Shown piece after piece: positions 54,832-64,000 of a stretch of DNA of 64,000 nt. Under the pieces are notes generated by a model. It was not told the origin of the DNA. It saw only the letters and a list, made by a program, of their open reading frames with translations, and searched no databases. A program made the translations under genes and the position numbers. This DNA is from Ianthella basta. Taxonomy: Eukaryota; Porifera; Demospongiae; Verongiida; Ianthellidae. Position 1 is the stretch's first letter. Every line of letters starts with the position of its first letter. The DNA is taken from NCBI GenBank assembly GCA_964019415.1, contig OZ025872.1, forward strand, positions 8,407,322 to 8,471,321, given 5' to 3'.

Positions 54832-57800
54832 TGTTTTTTCCATGTCACCAATCATTATTATTGGAAACACCAGTGCTAAAGACTGGTCAAAGAGCATGCA
54901 TACAACAACAGAAAAGTGACATTAAGGTGAGCTTAACACTGCCAAAAAGGAAAGTTCTGACGATGAACTTGCACAGTATGGTTAAGACACCAGTACAGGA
55001 GTTACAAAAGCTTAAACATAAACATGCAGCAGAGTTCAAGAGGAAAGAAGAAAAAAGGATCATGCAAACTTAACTACACCAGTTCCGTTTACACCAGATG
55101 TCGTAGGACGATGCAACCACATGCTTAATTATGTCAATCTCGAAGTTCTGTCGGTCCTTGGCTTTGGCTTGTAGCAGTTTGAAGAGCTGCTGAAAGCCCA
55201 CTGTGCTCAGGAAGCCTCTCGACCCGACCTCGAGAGTGATGATAGATGTGTGGTGGGAACAAGCACAGGCAGCTGCAAGGTCCCGGTACCGATGGACCTT
55301 CCTCTCTGCAGCGTCTGCAATGTTGGTCTCAAAAGGCACCGTCAGCTCTACCAGGTAGATGGCTGAAGTTCCCCAGATAACCATGTCCGGGCGCAGGTCC
55401 GTGGGAGCAATGTCTTGGGGGAACGTGTACTGCTGGCCTGGTAGGTCAGCTATGACTTGCATTCCTGATGTCAGGTTGCGCTTGGAAAAGTCAAAGATGA
55501 CCTTGAGCACATCATCGTGCCTGGTGGAGTAGCGTCGCAGACTGAGGGCCTTCTGGCAGGAGTTGAGAACATGGGCCAGAGACTGTACCTCTCCACAGAG
55601 TTGGCACCGTGGTGAGGAGAGCTTCTTCCACCTGAACAAGTTGGCATTGTGGGGAAGAGTGTCTGTCACCGCGTTGAGAGCAAACTTGAATACCCACTCT
55701 GGGAGGCTGAAGATGGCAGTGGACCAGTTCTGGGCCACCCTGCCCTCGAACTCCCGCACAGTCAACCCTTGAACTGGAAGGCTAGTGGTGTGAGCCAGTC
55801 TGGAGGCGGTGTCCTCGGCCTGGATCTTGGCCTTGACATGAGACACCACTTTCTTCCTGGGAGCCCCAGGGTCCTCCTTCATTACCCCCACCACCTCCTG
55901 GTAAGGCCGGAACAAAGCACACTGAAGTTGGGACTCACGGAGGGTGATTTGTGTGGCGATAGCTCGGACACTGGAGTCGCTTGAGCACATGTGTGAACCA
56001 GCCTTGGCAGCATGGAGCTTCTTGTACACAGTGACCAGGTGTGGGAGCTCCAGCCCACCGTTGGACTTGGGAAGGAAGAGTCGATTGGGATCAGCAGAGC
56101 GGGCCAGACCACACCATCTTTTCAGAAACCTGGTGGCGATGGGCTGGAGGTGGTTCTGCAACCAGGAGATTGGCAGGTCTGAGATGGACAGGTCCCAGGT
56201 GAGACGAGGGCAGATGCTGACCTTGAAAAGCTTTAACTTCTGCTGACGGGTGATGGGAGTGGCATCGACCTTCTCCAGCATGGACAATAGCTTGGTCTTG
56301 AGGTGCTCCCTGGATTCCTCAGAGGTGGAGTGGATGGCCACCGGGGCTCCAAGGAATCGAAATGTGGTGTCTCCCAGGTAGGGGATAGGCTCATTGCCAA
56401 GCTTGAGTCCAGGGTCGAAGGCCTTCCCAGAGGAGGCTTTGATCGCAACACTCACACACTTGGGGACATTAGCCCGCATCCCTGACCAGGCCAACCATGA
56501 CTCAGTGAGACGCAACAGGTGCTGGCATGAGGAGGGTCCATCACCGATCAGGGAGGTGTCATCTGCGTACTGCAGCAGGTTGATCCTACTGCGGACGGAG
56601 GTGAGGCTGTAGCCAAGCTGGGAGCAGCATTGGGTAATGGAGTCCACCAGGGTGTTCATCACCGTATTGAAGATGATGACGGAGAGGGGGTCACCCTGGT
56701 AGACTCCAAGCTGGAGGTGGATGGGGACGGTGGTCCACGACTTGGTGGTGATGACGGCAGTGAGTCCATCATAGATGTTTGACACCAGATGAACCAGCTC
56801 CGGAGGAGCATGGTAGTGTGCCAGAGAGAAGGTGATTAAGTCGTGGTGCACACTGCCGAATGCGTTGGCCAGGTCCAGCCAGCAGACACAGAGCGACTTG
56901 CGCCTCCTTCGAGCCTCCTGAAGGATGGATAGCAGCTTCAGGTGGTGCTCAGTGCAGCCAGGCACACCATTGATGAAAGCCTTCTGGGTGGTGGTGTCGA
57001 GGAACTTGTTGTTCACCATGTAGGACAACCACCTACCCTTCACCAGGCTGGTGAACACTTTGCTCACGCAGGACGTCAGAGCAATGGGGCGGAAGTTGGA
57101 CGGGTTGGAGGAGTCATCAACAGCCTTCTTCTTGCCCAGCAAGTGGATGATGCCAATCTTCCAAGCTGCAGGGACAGACTGGGTGGTCCAGCAGCAGTTA
57201 AACAAGTGCAGCAGTGCGGGCAGTAATGAGGGGCACCTCTTGAAGACGACATAGGGTATCTGGTCGGCAGGACTGGGGGTGGATGAAGACTTGAGGCCGG
57301 AGATGACACCTGTCACCTCCTCCTCAGTGAAGGGGTCAGTGGACATGGGAATGGATGGGGGAGGGCAATCTGGCATCCACTCAGGGCGGGTAAAGGTCCT
57401 GGGGCTGGCAGAGTATACCTGAGAAAAGTGCTCTTCTGCTTGCTGCTGACTGAAGGAAGGCTGGATGGATGCATAGCAGTCATCGTCAAGGACCCGTCGC
57501 GCAAACTTATGAATGTCACGATGGCATTCCCTCCTCATCTGCTTAGCAGAGGCCTTAGCAACTAGTTTCTTAGCTTCCTTGGCCAATTTGCTGTGCTTGC
57601 GGACTAGCAGATGAAACTTCTCAGCTAGCGCTTTGACCTCCTCAGGAGAGGACCCACTTCTCCTAAGCTGACGCAATTCTCTCTTGGCAAACTTCTTCTC
57701 CTTAGCAACCTCACACATTGCATTCCTCTTAGCTGCTGACAGATTGTCACGCTGGAGGTGTTGATGCCGTTGATTGTCTGGCATGACTCCAAACCTGGAC

Positions 57801-58505
57801 ACCAAGTAGGTGTACAGGCCATGAGTTATGGTATACTGCATGGCATTGACATCCCCCACTTGCAGCACAACAGGGGTGATGTTGGCTAGTATGAAGTTGT
57901 CAACCTCAGTCCACTGCTCTGGGTTGGAGGGAAGTTTGGCACGGGGTAGGAGTGTTGGAGGTAGGGGCCGGTGGGTGACTGGTGGAGCAGGCTGTACATT
58001 GGATAAGGGTGGAGGTGATGCTGACACAGGGTGGATTAGTGATGGATTACTCAGCTCATCTGGGAGGGATACACTCTTGCAGGAAGCATTTGTCCTCAGA
58101 TGTGTTTCAAGTCGAGTAAACCGCTTTCCACACTTGGGGCATGGTAGCTTCTTGGCTTTGCCTCTTGCCTTGTTGGCCAATGTCCCTTGAGCTAATAGAT
58201 GCTGATAGTCTGCTCCACGCCTTTCAGGGCAACCTTTGTAGTGGTTCCCAAGACTTCTGAAACACTTCTGACAGAAACAACAGCGTTTGGATGTAGACTG
58301 ATCCATGGAGGAGGTGTTAAAATGAACAGGCTGCCAGAACTTGAAAACTAGCAATGGGATTGCAACCAAACTTTGCCAGACTAGTCACTAGGTTAAGTAC
58401 TGTAGAAAACCCTAGAAAACAAGCAGAGTTGCTTGCCTAGACAGCTAGAATGGTTAAGCTCACTGAGCTCTAGCCTTCACTCTGGTCACTCTGGTCTACA
58501 CCAAT

Positions 58506-58553
<48 letters not shown>

Positions 58554-59389
58554 ACACACACACATACACACACACACACATGCACACACACACTGCATAC
58601 CATAGTCACAAGTGTCCATTGACACTTCCTTCAAGGACCTCACAGTACTCACTGCCCTAAGCAGGGCAGCAGTGACAAAAGAGGGAAAGGGGACAGAGTC
58701 ATACAGTCCCTTCACTGTCAGTTTCTCCAGTGTGGTGCACTGTGAGAGAGCAGCTTCAATAGCTGATGGGAGGGTGCCAACCTGTAAAGAAGATGGGGTC
58801 ACATGCATGTCATGTCACACAAAGTACAGTTCAGAATATTAAATAAATAGCCATTGTAGTGTGGGTGAGTGTGTGCCACACACACTTCATGTGCATTTCC
58901 CACACAAACATAGTCTAGCTGCTAGCTTGTACTTGCCATTTCATGCAGCGCATGAGATTACAAAGTAGTGGCTAGCAGCTAGATCAACACAAACACTCCT
59001 CCAGAGACACTGCATATACAAGAAGTGACATGTCTAAACACAACCTGTATATGTCTGTGTCAAACAACTCCAAATCCAAATCCAACTCCCTATGTTGAGT
59101 GCAGTGAGGCAGTCCCTTACACAACTGCCCTTGTTGGGGGTACATGCAGAGCAGATGCACAGTAGGAGTTTATACTGTTGATGACATTGTATTGGATACA
59201 AAGTGACATATCTCACCTTGTCTGACCTGGACAGGTCCAACTTCAACTCCAACTCCTTGAGTTGAGTGCAGTGAGGCAGTTCCTTTAACACCTGCTCTGC
59301 TAGTTGAGAACAGAGTCCACCAACACACAAGGCCTTTAGTGATCCTGTCCTCATTACAGCACAGATGTGTGGGACAACCGAAGCATATT
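53134..59389 (-). CDS. Leucine-rich-repeat protein gene, at least four 3' exons
   Basis: Exons: 59389-59217 (AVMRTGSLKALCVGGL..., LPHCTQLKELELKLDL), 58781-58601 (ALSQCTTLEKLTVKG, VRSLKEVSMDT), 54185-54010 (YLKTSKLRKLELTECHN, LHGNNSLEELVV), 53421-53134 (IRVNRSVKRIRIMDD, NTILREVELQT, then LNPKLRLVVVAGGE and the stop). Phases 0,1,0 join. Each exon carries one or two ribonuclease-inhibitor-like LRRs, as in the C-terminal part of NLR-type receptors. No NACHT or TM domain is visible, because the 5' part lies beyond 59389 and was not found. A 3.7-kb retrotransposon sits in the intron between 58601 and 54185. A decayed duplicate of the first exon lies at about 59040-59110. Confidence 0.65.
54767..54829. 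repeat. (CA)n tract at the 3' border of the RLE element
   Basis: A CA run immediately next to the element's 3' terminal sequence (which reads ...AAAAAACAAAG on the minus strand before TGTGTG). Confidence 0.97.
54830..58506 (-). mobile_element. RLE-type (R2/NeSL-like) non-LTR retrotransposon, apparently full length
   Basis: On the minus strand: a 5' UTR of about 137 nt, a 1099-codon ORF, and a 3' UTR of about 240 nt ending AAAAAACAAAG. Both borders abut (TG)n on that strand, so the element seems to lie inside a TG/CA microsatellite. It is in the same orientation as the LRR gene whose intron it occupies. Confidence 0.75.
55070..58369 (-). CDS. Zinc finger-RT-RLE endonuclease protein of the retrotransposon
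   Basis: An intact 1099-aa ORF (a second in-frame Met, MDQSTSKRC, is at 58306 and may be the true start). Two N-terminal Cys/His fingers are visible (CCFCQKCF...H..C and CPKCGKRF...H). The RT core follows, with FRPIALT, CWLDLANAFGSVHHD, GVYQGDPLS and LLQYADDTSLIG (YADD intact). C-terminal features are the knuckle CQLCGEVQSLAHVLNSC and a restriction-like endonuclease centre: RPDMVIWG, then YLVELTVPFE and ERKVHRYRDLA. This order, with no APE domain, is that of R2-group, target-primed elements. There is no frameshift or stop, so it is a candidate active copy. Confidence 0.92.
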   Translation of the reverse strand: MVAIPLLVFKFWQPVHFNTSSMDQSTSKRCCFCQKCFRSLGNHYKGCPERRGADYQHLLAQGTLANKARGKAKKLPCPKCGKRFTRLETHLRTNASCKSVSLPDELSNPSLIHPVSASPPPLSNVQPAPPVTHRPLPPTLLPRAKLPSNPEQWTEVDNFILANITPVVLQVGDVNAMQYTITHGLYTYLVSRFGVMPDNQRHQHLQRDNLSAAKRNAMCEVAKEKKFAKRELRQLRRSGSSPEEVKALAEKFHLLVRKHSKLAKEAKKLVAKASAKQMRRECHRDIHKFARRVLDDDCYASIQPSFSQQQAEEHFSQVYSASPRTFTRPEWMPDCPPPSIPMSTDPFTEEEVTGVISGLKSSSTPSPADQIPYVVFKRCPSLLPALLHLFNCCWTTQSVPAAWKIGIIHLLGKKKAVDDSSNPSNFRPIALTSCVSKVFTSLVKGRWLSYMVNNKFLDTTTQKAFINGVPGCTEHHLKLLSILQEARRRRKSLCVCWLDLANAFGSVHHDLITFSLAHYHAPPELVHLVSNIYDGLTAVITTKSWTTVPIHLQLGVYQGDPLSVIIFNTVMNTLVDSITQCCSQLGYSLTSVRSRINLLQYADDTSLIGDGPSSCQHLLRLTESWLAWSGMRANVPKCVSVAIKASSGKAFDPGLKLGNEPIPYLGDTTFRFLGAPVAIHSTSEESREHLKTKLLSMLEKVDATPITRQQKLKLFKVSICPRLTWDLSISDLPISWLQNHLQPIATRFLKRWCGLARSADPNRLFLPKSNGGLELPHLVTVYKKLHAAKAGSHMCSSDSSVRAIATQITLRESQLQCALFRPYQEVVGVMKEDPGAPRKKVVSHVKAKIQAEDTASRLAHTTSLPVQGLTVREFEGRVAQNWSTAIFSLPEWVFKFALNAVTDTLPHNANLFRWKKLSSPRCQLCGEVQSLAHVLNSCQKALSLRRYSTRHDDVLKVIFDFSKRNLTSGMQVIADLPGQQYTFPQDIAPTDLRPDMVIWGTSAIYLVELTVPFETNIADAAERKVHRYRDLAAACACSHHTSIITLEVGSRGFLSTVGFQQLFKLLQAKAKDRQNFEIDIIKHVVASSYDIWCKRNWCS
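58507..58582. repeat. (CA)n tract at the 5' border of the RLE element
   Basis: A CA run with TA interruptions, starting right where element sequence ends and continuing to the intron's donor (58600). Confidence 0.97.
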
Positions 59390-59411
59390 CTGCAGAGGAT
59401 GCATAAGGCAA

Positions 59412-60600
59412 TATATTGATGGTGACTCAGTAGTTATTGGAGTTAGCAAAGCTGGAAGGACAGAAATGGGTTACTGATGTAGGAGAGTATACCTCTGGGT
59501 ATTTCACCAAGAAATAGGGTAAATAGGGATATACATTCCCCCATGAAAGGCGTTGTTCCCTCAGTGTAGTGCTACAGGTGACAGGTTAGCTATTGTTGGT
59601 GGTAAAGTTTGATGTCCCACAATCACACTTAGCTTGATCATGTGTTGCTATGCATGCAAGGGGGTACCAAAGGAATGACAAGATCTTATGACACTGGACA
59701 ACTATTGGCTAACCATTTGAAAAATTTGAAGGCACATTTATTTACGTAAAATAAACGAGTTGGTTGCAGCCATGCTAAATCTATTGAAATTCATGACTCA
59801 GAAAAGAAATGTTGAAAACAAGTATTTCAAGTTAAAAAAACTTGTAGGGCGCCGGGGCGTCGCTGAACTCGAACTACTTGCTAACAACTTCCCTGTGTAT
59901 GTTCAATAGTTCAGATAGCTGGGTATGCAGCACTGCTGCTGGTGTGAAAGATATGTCACGATGCCATAGAGTGGGGCTGCAAGAGTTTCAAGTCTCCAGA
60001 CCAGGAAGTCATCCAGTGAAAGCACCCATTTCAAAGTGTCAAAATACTTAGCTGATGCTTTTTGATCTACATAACATTCTGAATGAGGATGTACACGTTT
60101 ATTAGTGCCTGGAGTAGGGATGTGCTGGCTAAAACCGCTACCCTAAGTGGTAATGCCACGATTCGATTGTCTCTCTTTGGCCAACGGGTTGTTCGTCCTC
60201 TGTTGTATTTGGGGTCGTACCTCGCAGGAGAATCGTTAGATAAGCTTTCTACTACAATACTATTACTTAAACATGTTCTAGAAAGACTTTGCGTTCCTTG
60301 GGTACACGGCGAAATACAAAGAATGATGATTATGAGCCTAGCAAACATAGAGCGTTGAGCGCAGCCACTTTACAATGTCCGTCAGCGATAATTGGAGCTC
60401 TATCTTGCAGAAGAGTCTTTCGTTAGGCTTTTTACGAGTATCCCTCTATCAACACATCTTCTTGAACACATACGGTTGGTCAATATACGGCGAAACGCCA
60501 CTGGAGATGATTTTAAGCTTTGTAAAGATTGACTTGAGTGCTGCCATTTGCAAAATGACAGATATATATATCGTATCCACTCTACAAATTTGTCATTCTA
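59412..60600. other. No gene assigned
   Basis: A 60067-60358 segment is open on both strands (minus frame WPKRDNRIVALPLRVAVLAS) but resembles nothing I know. Upstream exons of the LRR gene are not recognised here. Confidence 0.35.
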
Positions 60601-60639
60601 ATTTTCGTCAGAGGTAAAAAATATGCTCAAGTGTACTCT

Positions 60640-60720
60640 AATTGTGACGAATTTCCTGTATCTCTAATTTCCGCCATTGGCCTCTAATTTCCGCCATTGG
60701 CCTCTAATTTTCGTCATGAA
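60640..60720 (+). repeat. Short tandem motif CTCTAATTTCCGCCATTGGC
   Basis: Three near-copies of a 20-base unit just upstream of the pogo transposase. They may be subterminal repeats of that element. Confidence 0.6.
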
Positions 60721-60926
60721 CGGGAAGCCTTCTTTTCGCTGTTGTCTGAGTCCTCCTGGCCGGCATTGTTCCGTTTGTCTATAAGCCTTCTCGACGCTGT
60801 GTAGAGTGAGTGATCAATCCTCAGACACTGTATATTCTCGGATACACACAAGGTATTCTTGGATACTTGTACGGTATCCTCGGTTGGAGCGAATTCGTAA
60901 TCGCCTGTGACGAATCCAAGTGAACG

Positions 60927-62990
60927 ATGCTGCAGAGCAGAGTTGGAGGTTTAGCTCGTAAGCGTCAAGTTGCCAGGAGTCGACCTCGAGATACTAGTGG
61001 CGATGTTAGTGCGCCTGCTCCACCTCCCAATCACCCAAAGAAGCTGAAACAGTGGTCAGAGGAGCAGATGAGCCTTGCTGTGGAAGCAATAAGGTCAGGA
61101 GAGATGGGAGTACAAAGGGCTCATCAGGAATTTGGTGTCCCCAAGAGCACCCTACATGGGAAAGTGCAAGAGGGAGCAGTCAGTGCATGGGCCCCAGGTT
61201 TACCTTACCAAAGAAGAAGAAGATAGCCTGGTACACTTCCTGGTGGAATGTGCACAGTTTGGGTTTCCCAGAACCTGAAAGCAGGTCATTTCCATTGCAC
61301 AATCAGTGGCCATTAAGCAGCAGGATGGCGTTGAGGTATCCAGTGGTTGGTGGCAAAGCTTTCGACACAGGCATCCAGAGATAGTGCTGAGAAAGCCTGA
61401 AGCTCTGTCCCGGGCGCGGTACATTCCCCAGAGCACCATAGATCAATATTATGATCTATTGGAGCAAACACTGCAGGACAACGGGCTGGAGGATCACCAA
61501 GAGCTGCTTTTTAACTGCGATGAAACGGGAATTTCGCTGGATCATTTGCCAGAGAAGGCTGTTACATCAACAGCCATCCAGCACACGTATGCCCCTACGT
61601 CTGGAGATAAGACACACATCTCTTTCTTGGCATGTGTCAGTGCTTCGGGCCAAGTACTGCCTTCAATAGTGTTATTGGAAGGGAAGCATCTGCAGCACAG
61701 TCTAACAGTTGGGGAAGTGCCCGGTACCATGTATGGCATGGGAAGTGGGTGGATGGACACCGAGTTGTTCCAGACTTGGTTCTTCAATCACTTCCTTGAG
61801 CTGGTGCCAAAAAGGAGACCGCTCCTTTTGCTTCTGGATGGCCACTCTTCTCATTTCAATACAGACATGATAAAGATGGCTGCCAGAGAGAGCATTATCA
61901 TATTCTGTTTGCCTCCCCACAGCACCCATGTATCCCAAAAGCTCGACAAAACAAGCTTTTCGCCACTCAAGCAATTCTGGCAACAGCAGTGTACACAGTA
62001 CACGATGAAGAATCCCTACAAAAGGCTCACAAAGTACTGTTTTTCAGAGCTCTTCTGCCAAGCATGGTTCCAAGCCATGACACCATCAAATGCTGCTGCA
62101 GGGTTCAGAGCCACAGGGATTTTCCTTTCAATCGTGATGCTACTAACCTGCCCAAAAAAGCTGAATGCCAGGATGCACAAAAGTCCAAGCCCATTGAGAA
62201 AGGCAACATCACTTTTCTTCCTGTATTCAGCCTGAGTTGGTCACAAGTTGAGAGGAGAATTGCAGTTTTTGAGCTACCCCCTGTTTGCAGTATCTTGGAG
62301 GAGTCCACAGAAGTCTGTGAAGTGCGCATGTCTGACAGCCCAGCGCACCTGACAGCAGTGAGGAAAATGAATGTACAGTGTCAAGTTTGACAAGCCACCA
62401 GCAGTCTCCTGATCAGGCTACATTCACTGAAGAAGAGAATGAGCGCTTTAGAAAGCAGCAGGAGGAAGGTTTTGACATAACAACTGATTGCTGGTATAAC
62501 CTATGGCTGAGCCTTCAGGAAAGCACAAAGAACTCCTCAGGGAATGTAGAACAGCATACATTGAAGCAGAAGCCAAAGCAAGCATCAACCTTCTTGGGCT
62601 TGGAGCTTCCTCCTCTGCCTCCTCAGTCAAAGCCATCAGGTTGTGCGCGTGCACTCACTAGCCTGCAGTGCTTACAGGAGCTAGAAGAAAAGCAGCAGAG
62701 GAAACAAGAAAAGGAAGTGATGATACAGAAGAAAAAGAAGGTGAGGGAAGAAAAGCGGAATAAAAAGGAACAATTAGCAAAGGAGAAGCAAGAAAGGAAG
62801 GAAAAGAAGAGGAAGAAGAAAGAAGCAATTGAGCAAAGGTCGGCATGTGAAGCAAAGAAGTGTGGGCATCCATCTGCAACAAAGTGGATCTAATGTGAGC
62901 CCTGTGATGGATGGTTCCACTGTTTGTGTTATGGTATCAAACCTAAGGATGGTCATGTCTGCAAATTCAACTGTGCAGCTTGCTCTTAAG
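60927..62990 (+). pseudogene. Pogo/Tigger-type transposase with C-terminal PHD-like finger, decayed
   Basis: The pieces in order: an HTH (WSEEQMSLAVEAIRSGEMGV...STLHGKV), a second helical domain with SGWWQSFRHRHPEI, and the DDE core with NCDETGISLDH, LLLLDGHSSHF and LPPHSTHVSQKLD. A Glu/Lys-rich segment follows (EEENERFRKQQEEGF). The last piece is a Cys/His finger KCGHPSATKWI*CEPCDGWFH...C..NCAAC. Breaks: a frameshift near 61175, TGA at 61276, frameshifts near 62115 and 62385, and TAA at 62891. The three catalytic Asp remain. The element's terminal inverted repeats were not identified. Confidence 0.85.
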
Positions 62991-64000
62991 CCCAAGTTTT
63001 CTTGAGCAACAGAAGCAACATGATTTTTTGAGTTTCATTCTGATGCTCCAACTCAAGTATGTCTTTGTTCTGTTTGACTGGTATTTTGGCTTGTTTTGAG
63101 TTTATTCCTCTCCATCCTAGACTTGTTTACAACTATTTTGCGTTTCTGTATCATTTGACTGGTTTTGAAGCTCAATTGGCTCCGCATGGCAGGGTGAAAC
63201 GCATTTCCGACAATACATTAACGCGTCCGAGTATTGATTTATCGGTGGCCTGCCAGGAAGTGGCTATTCAATCGCGTAAAGGTGGGAGTGCGGCAACAAG
63301 CCTATCTGACGGCATTCTCCAGTCAGCAAAGTATCTGTTTCCATAGACATCCTGTGTCTTTCATGTTTTTCCTGGTAATCGCATACCAGAATACAAAAAG
63401 TGTCCGAGAACCGATTACTTCCTCCACGTCGTCTTTTTTCCTTTTGGTGTGACAACGAAGTTCAGTGATCGCGAATCATCTCCAGATCCTTCTCGTTCGG
63501 ACAGTAGCCTCGCACTGCTGTTCGCACGGTCAATGTGAAAGCGGCAATTTCACCAAGAAACGCCCATACTGAAAGCTCTCTAATGTTTCGCCTTCGCTCT
63601 TAGATTAATGTTTTGTCCGAAAACTCTAAATATTCTTAACCTTCGACGGTCTTCTTCATTCCAGCTCTAATTGCCTCAAAAGATGAAATTTTAGCTGCAC
63701 TAGGGGTGACATTTTTAGAGCGGAGATGGTAATTATACAAACACGAAGCCATACAAATTCCTAAATCTGAAACAAAAGAAGGTGCCCCAAGAAAGAAAGT
63801 GAAAATTGGTTAGTTGAAGTTGAAGGTTAGTTCCATTGTTTGCAACTAGCTTATAAGGAGAGAAAGGGCAAATATTTCTGGCCTGGTTGGTTGGCTTAGG
63901 CTGCTGAAACCCCGCATTAGGGAGTAAGTTGTCCTGGCTTCGGTCGCCAGCTGGTGCCAAATTTCCCTTTCTTTTCAACGTTTCTTCTTTCAAGTAGTGA
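62991..64000. other. No gene seen
   Basis: Probably the 3' part of the pogo element followed by unassigned sequence. No coding frame I would support. Confidence 0.4.

Overview
The window is eukaryotic and animal-like. It has spliced genes with GT-AG introns, a 2A-bearing LINE, Ty3/gypsy, hAT, pogo, piggyBac, Tc1-like, KDZ and RLE-type elements, and long (CA)n tracts. Taxon is a guess: an early-branching marine invertebrate, perhaps a demosponge (low confidence).

Layout. 1-4.46 kb: 3' part of an intact Ty3/gypsy element with a 3' LTR. 4.56-11.9 kb, minus strand: three reading units, namely an SF3/AAA+-like ATPase gene of at least 7 exons, a 9-exon KDZ-type transposase gene (549 aa, all splice phases consistent), and a 151-aa ORF. 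12.4-42.2 kb, plus strand: three tandem six-exon genes (678, 680 and 681 aa) for four-TM channel proteins related to the pannexin-like domain of LRRC8, with an unrecognised C-terminal half and no leucine-rich repeats. A fourth, collapsed copy lies at 43.2-45.2 kb. Introns of the third copy hold a complete hAT, a piggyBac-type MITE, a TIR/palindrome element, and a LINE carrying a nested RecQ-fragment transposon. 45.2-52.3 kb: fragments (LRR exon relic, coiled-coil pseudo-exons, Tc1-like and LINE remnants, foldback repeats, Helitron-like ends). 53.1-59.4 kb, minus strand: an LRR gene of at least four in-phase exons, with an intact 1099-aa RLE-type non-LTR retrotransposon in one intron, flanked on both sides by (CA)n. 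60.6-63 kb: a decayed pogo/Tigger transposase with a C-terminal PHD-like finger.

The three channel genes could contribute subunits to one oligomeric anion- or solute-permeable channel. Copies 1 and 2 are near-identical throughout. Copy 3 pairs a nearly identical promoter and channel exon with a diverged C-terminal half, so it looks like an unequal-crossover or gene-conversion chimera. Most of the remaining sequence is mobile-element material. Exon models come from reading splice sites and phase by eye, with no transcript evidence.
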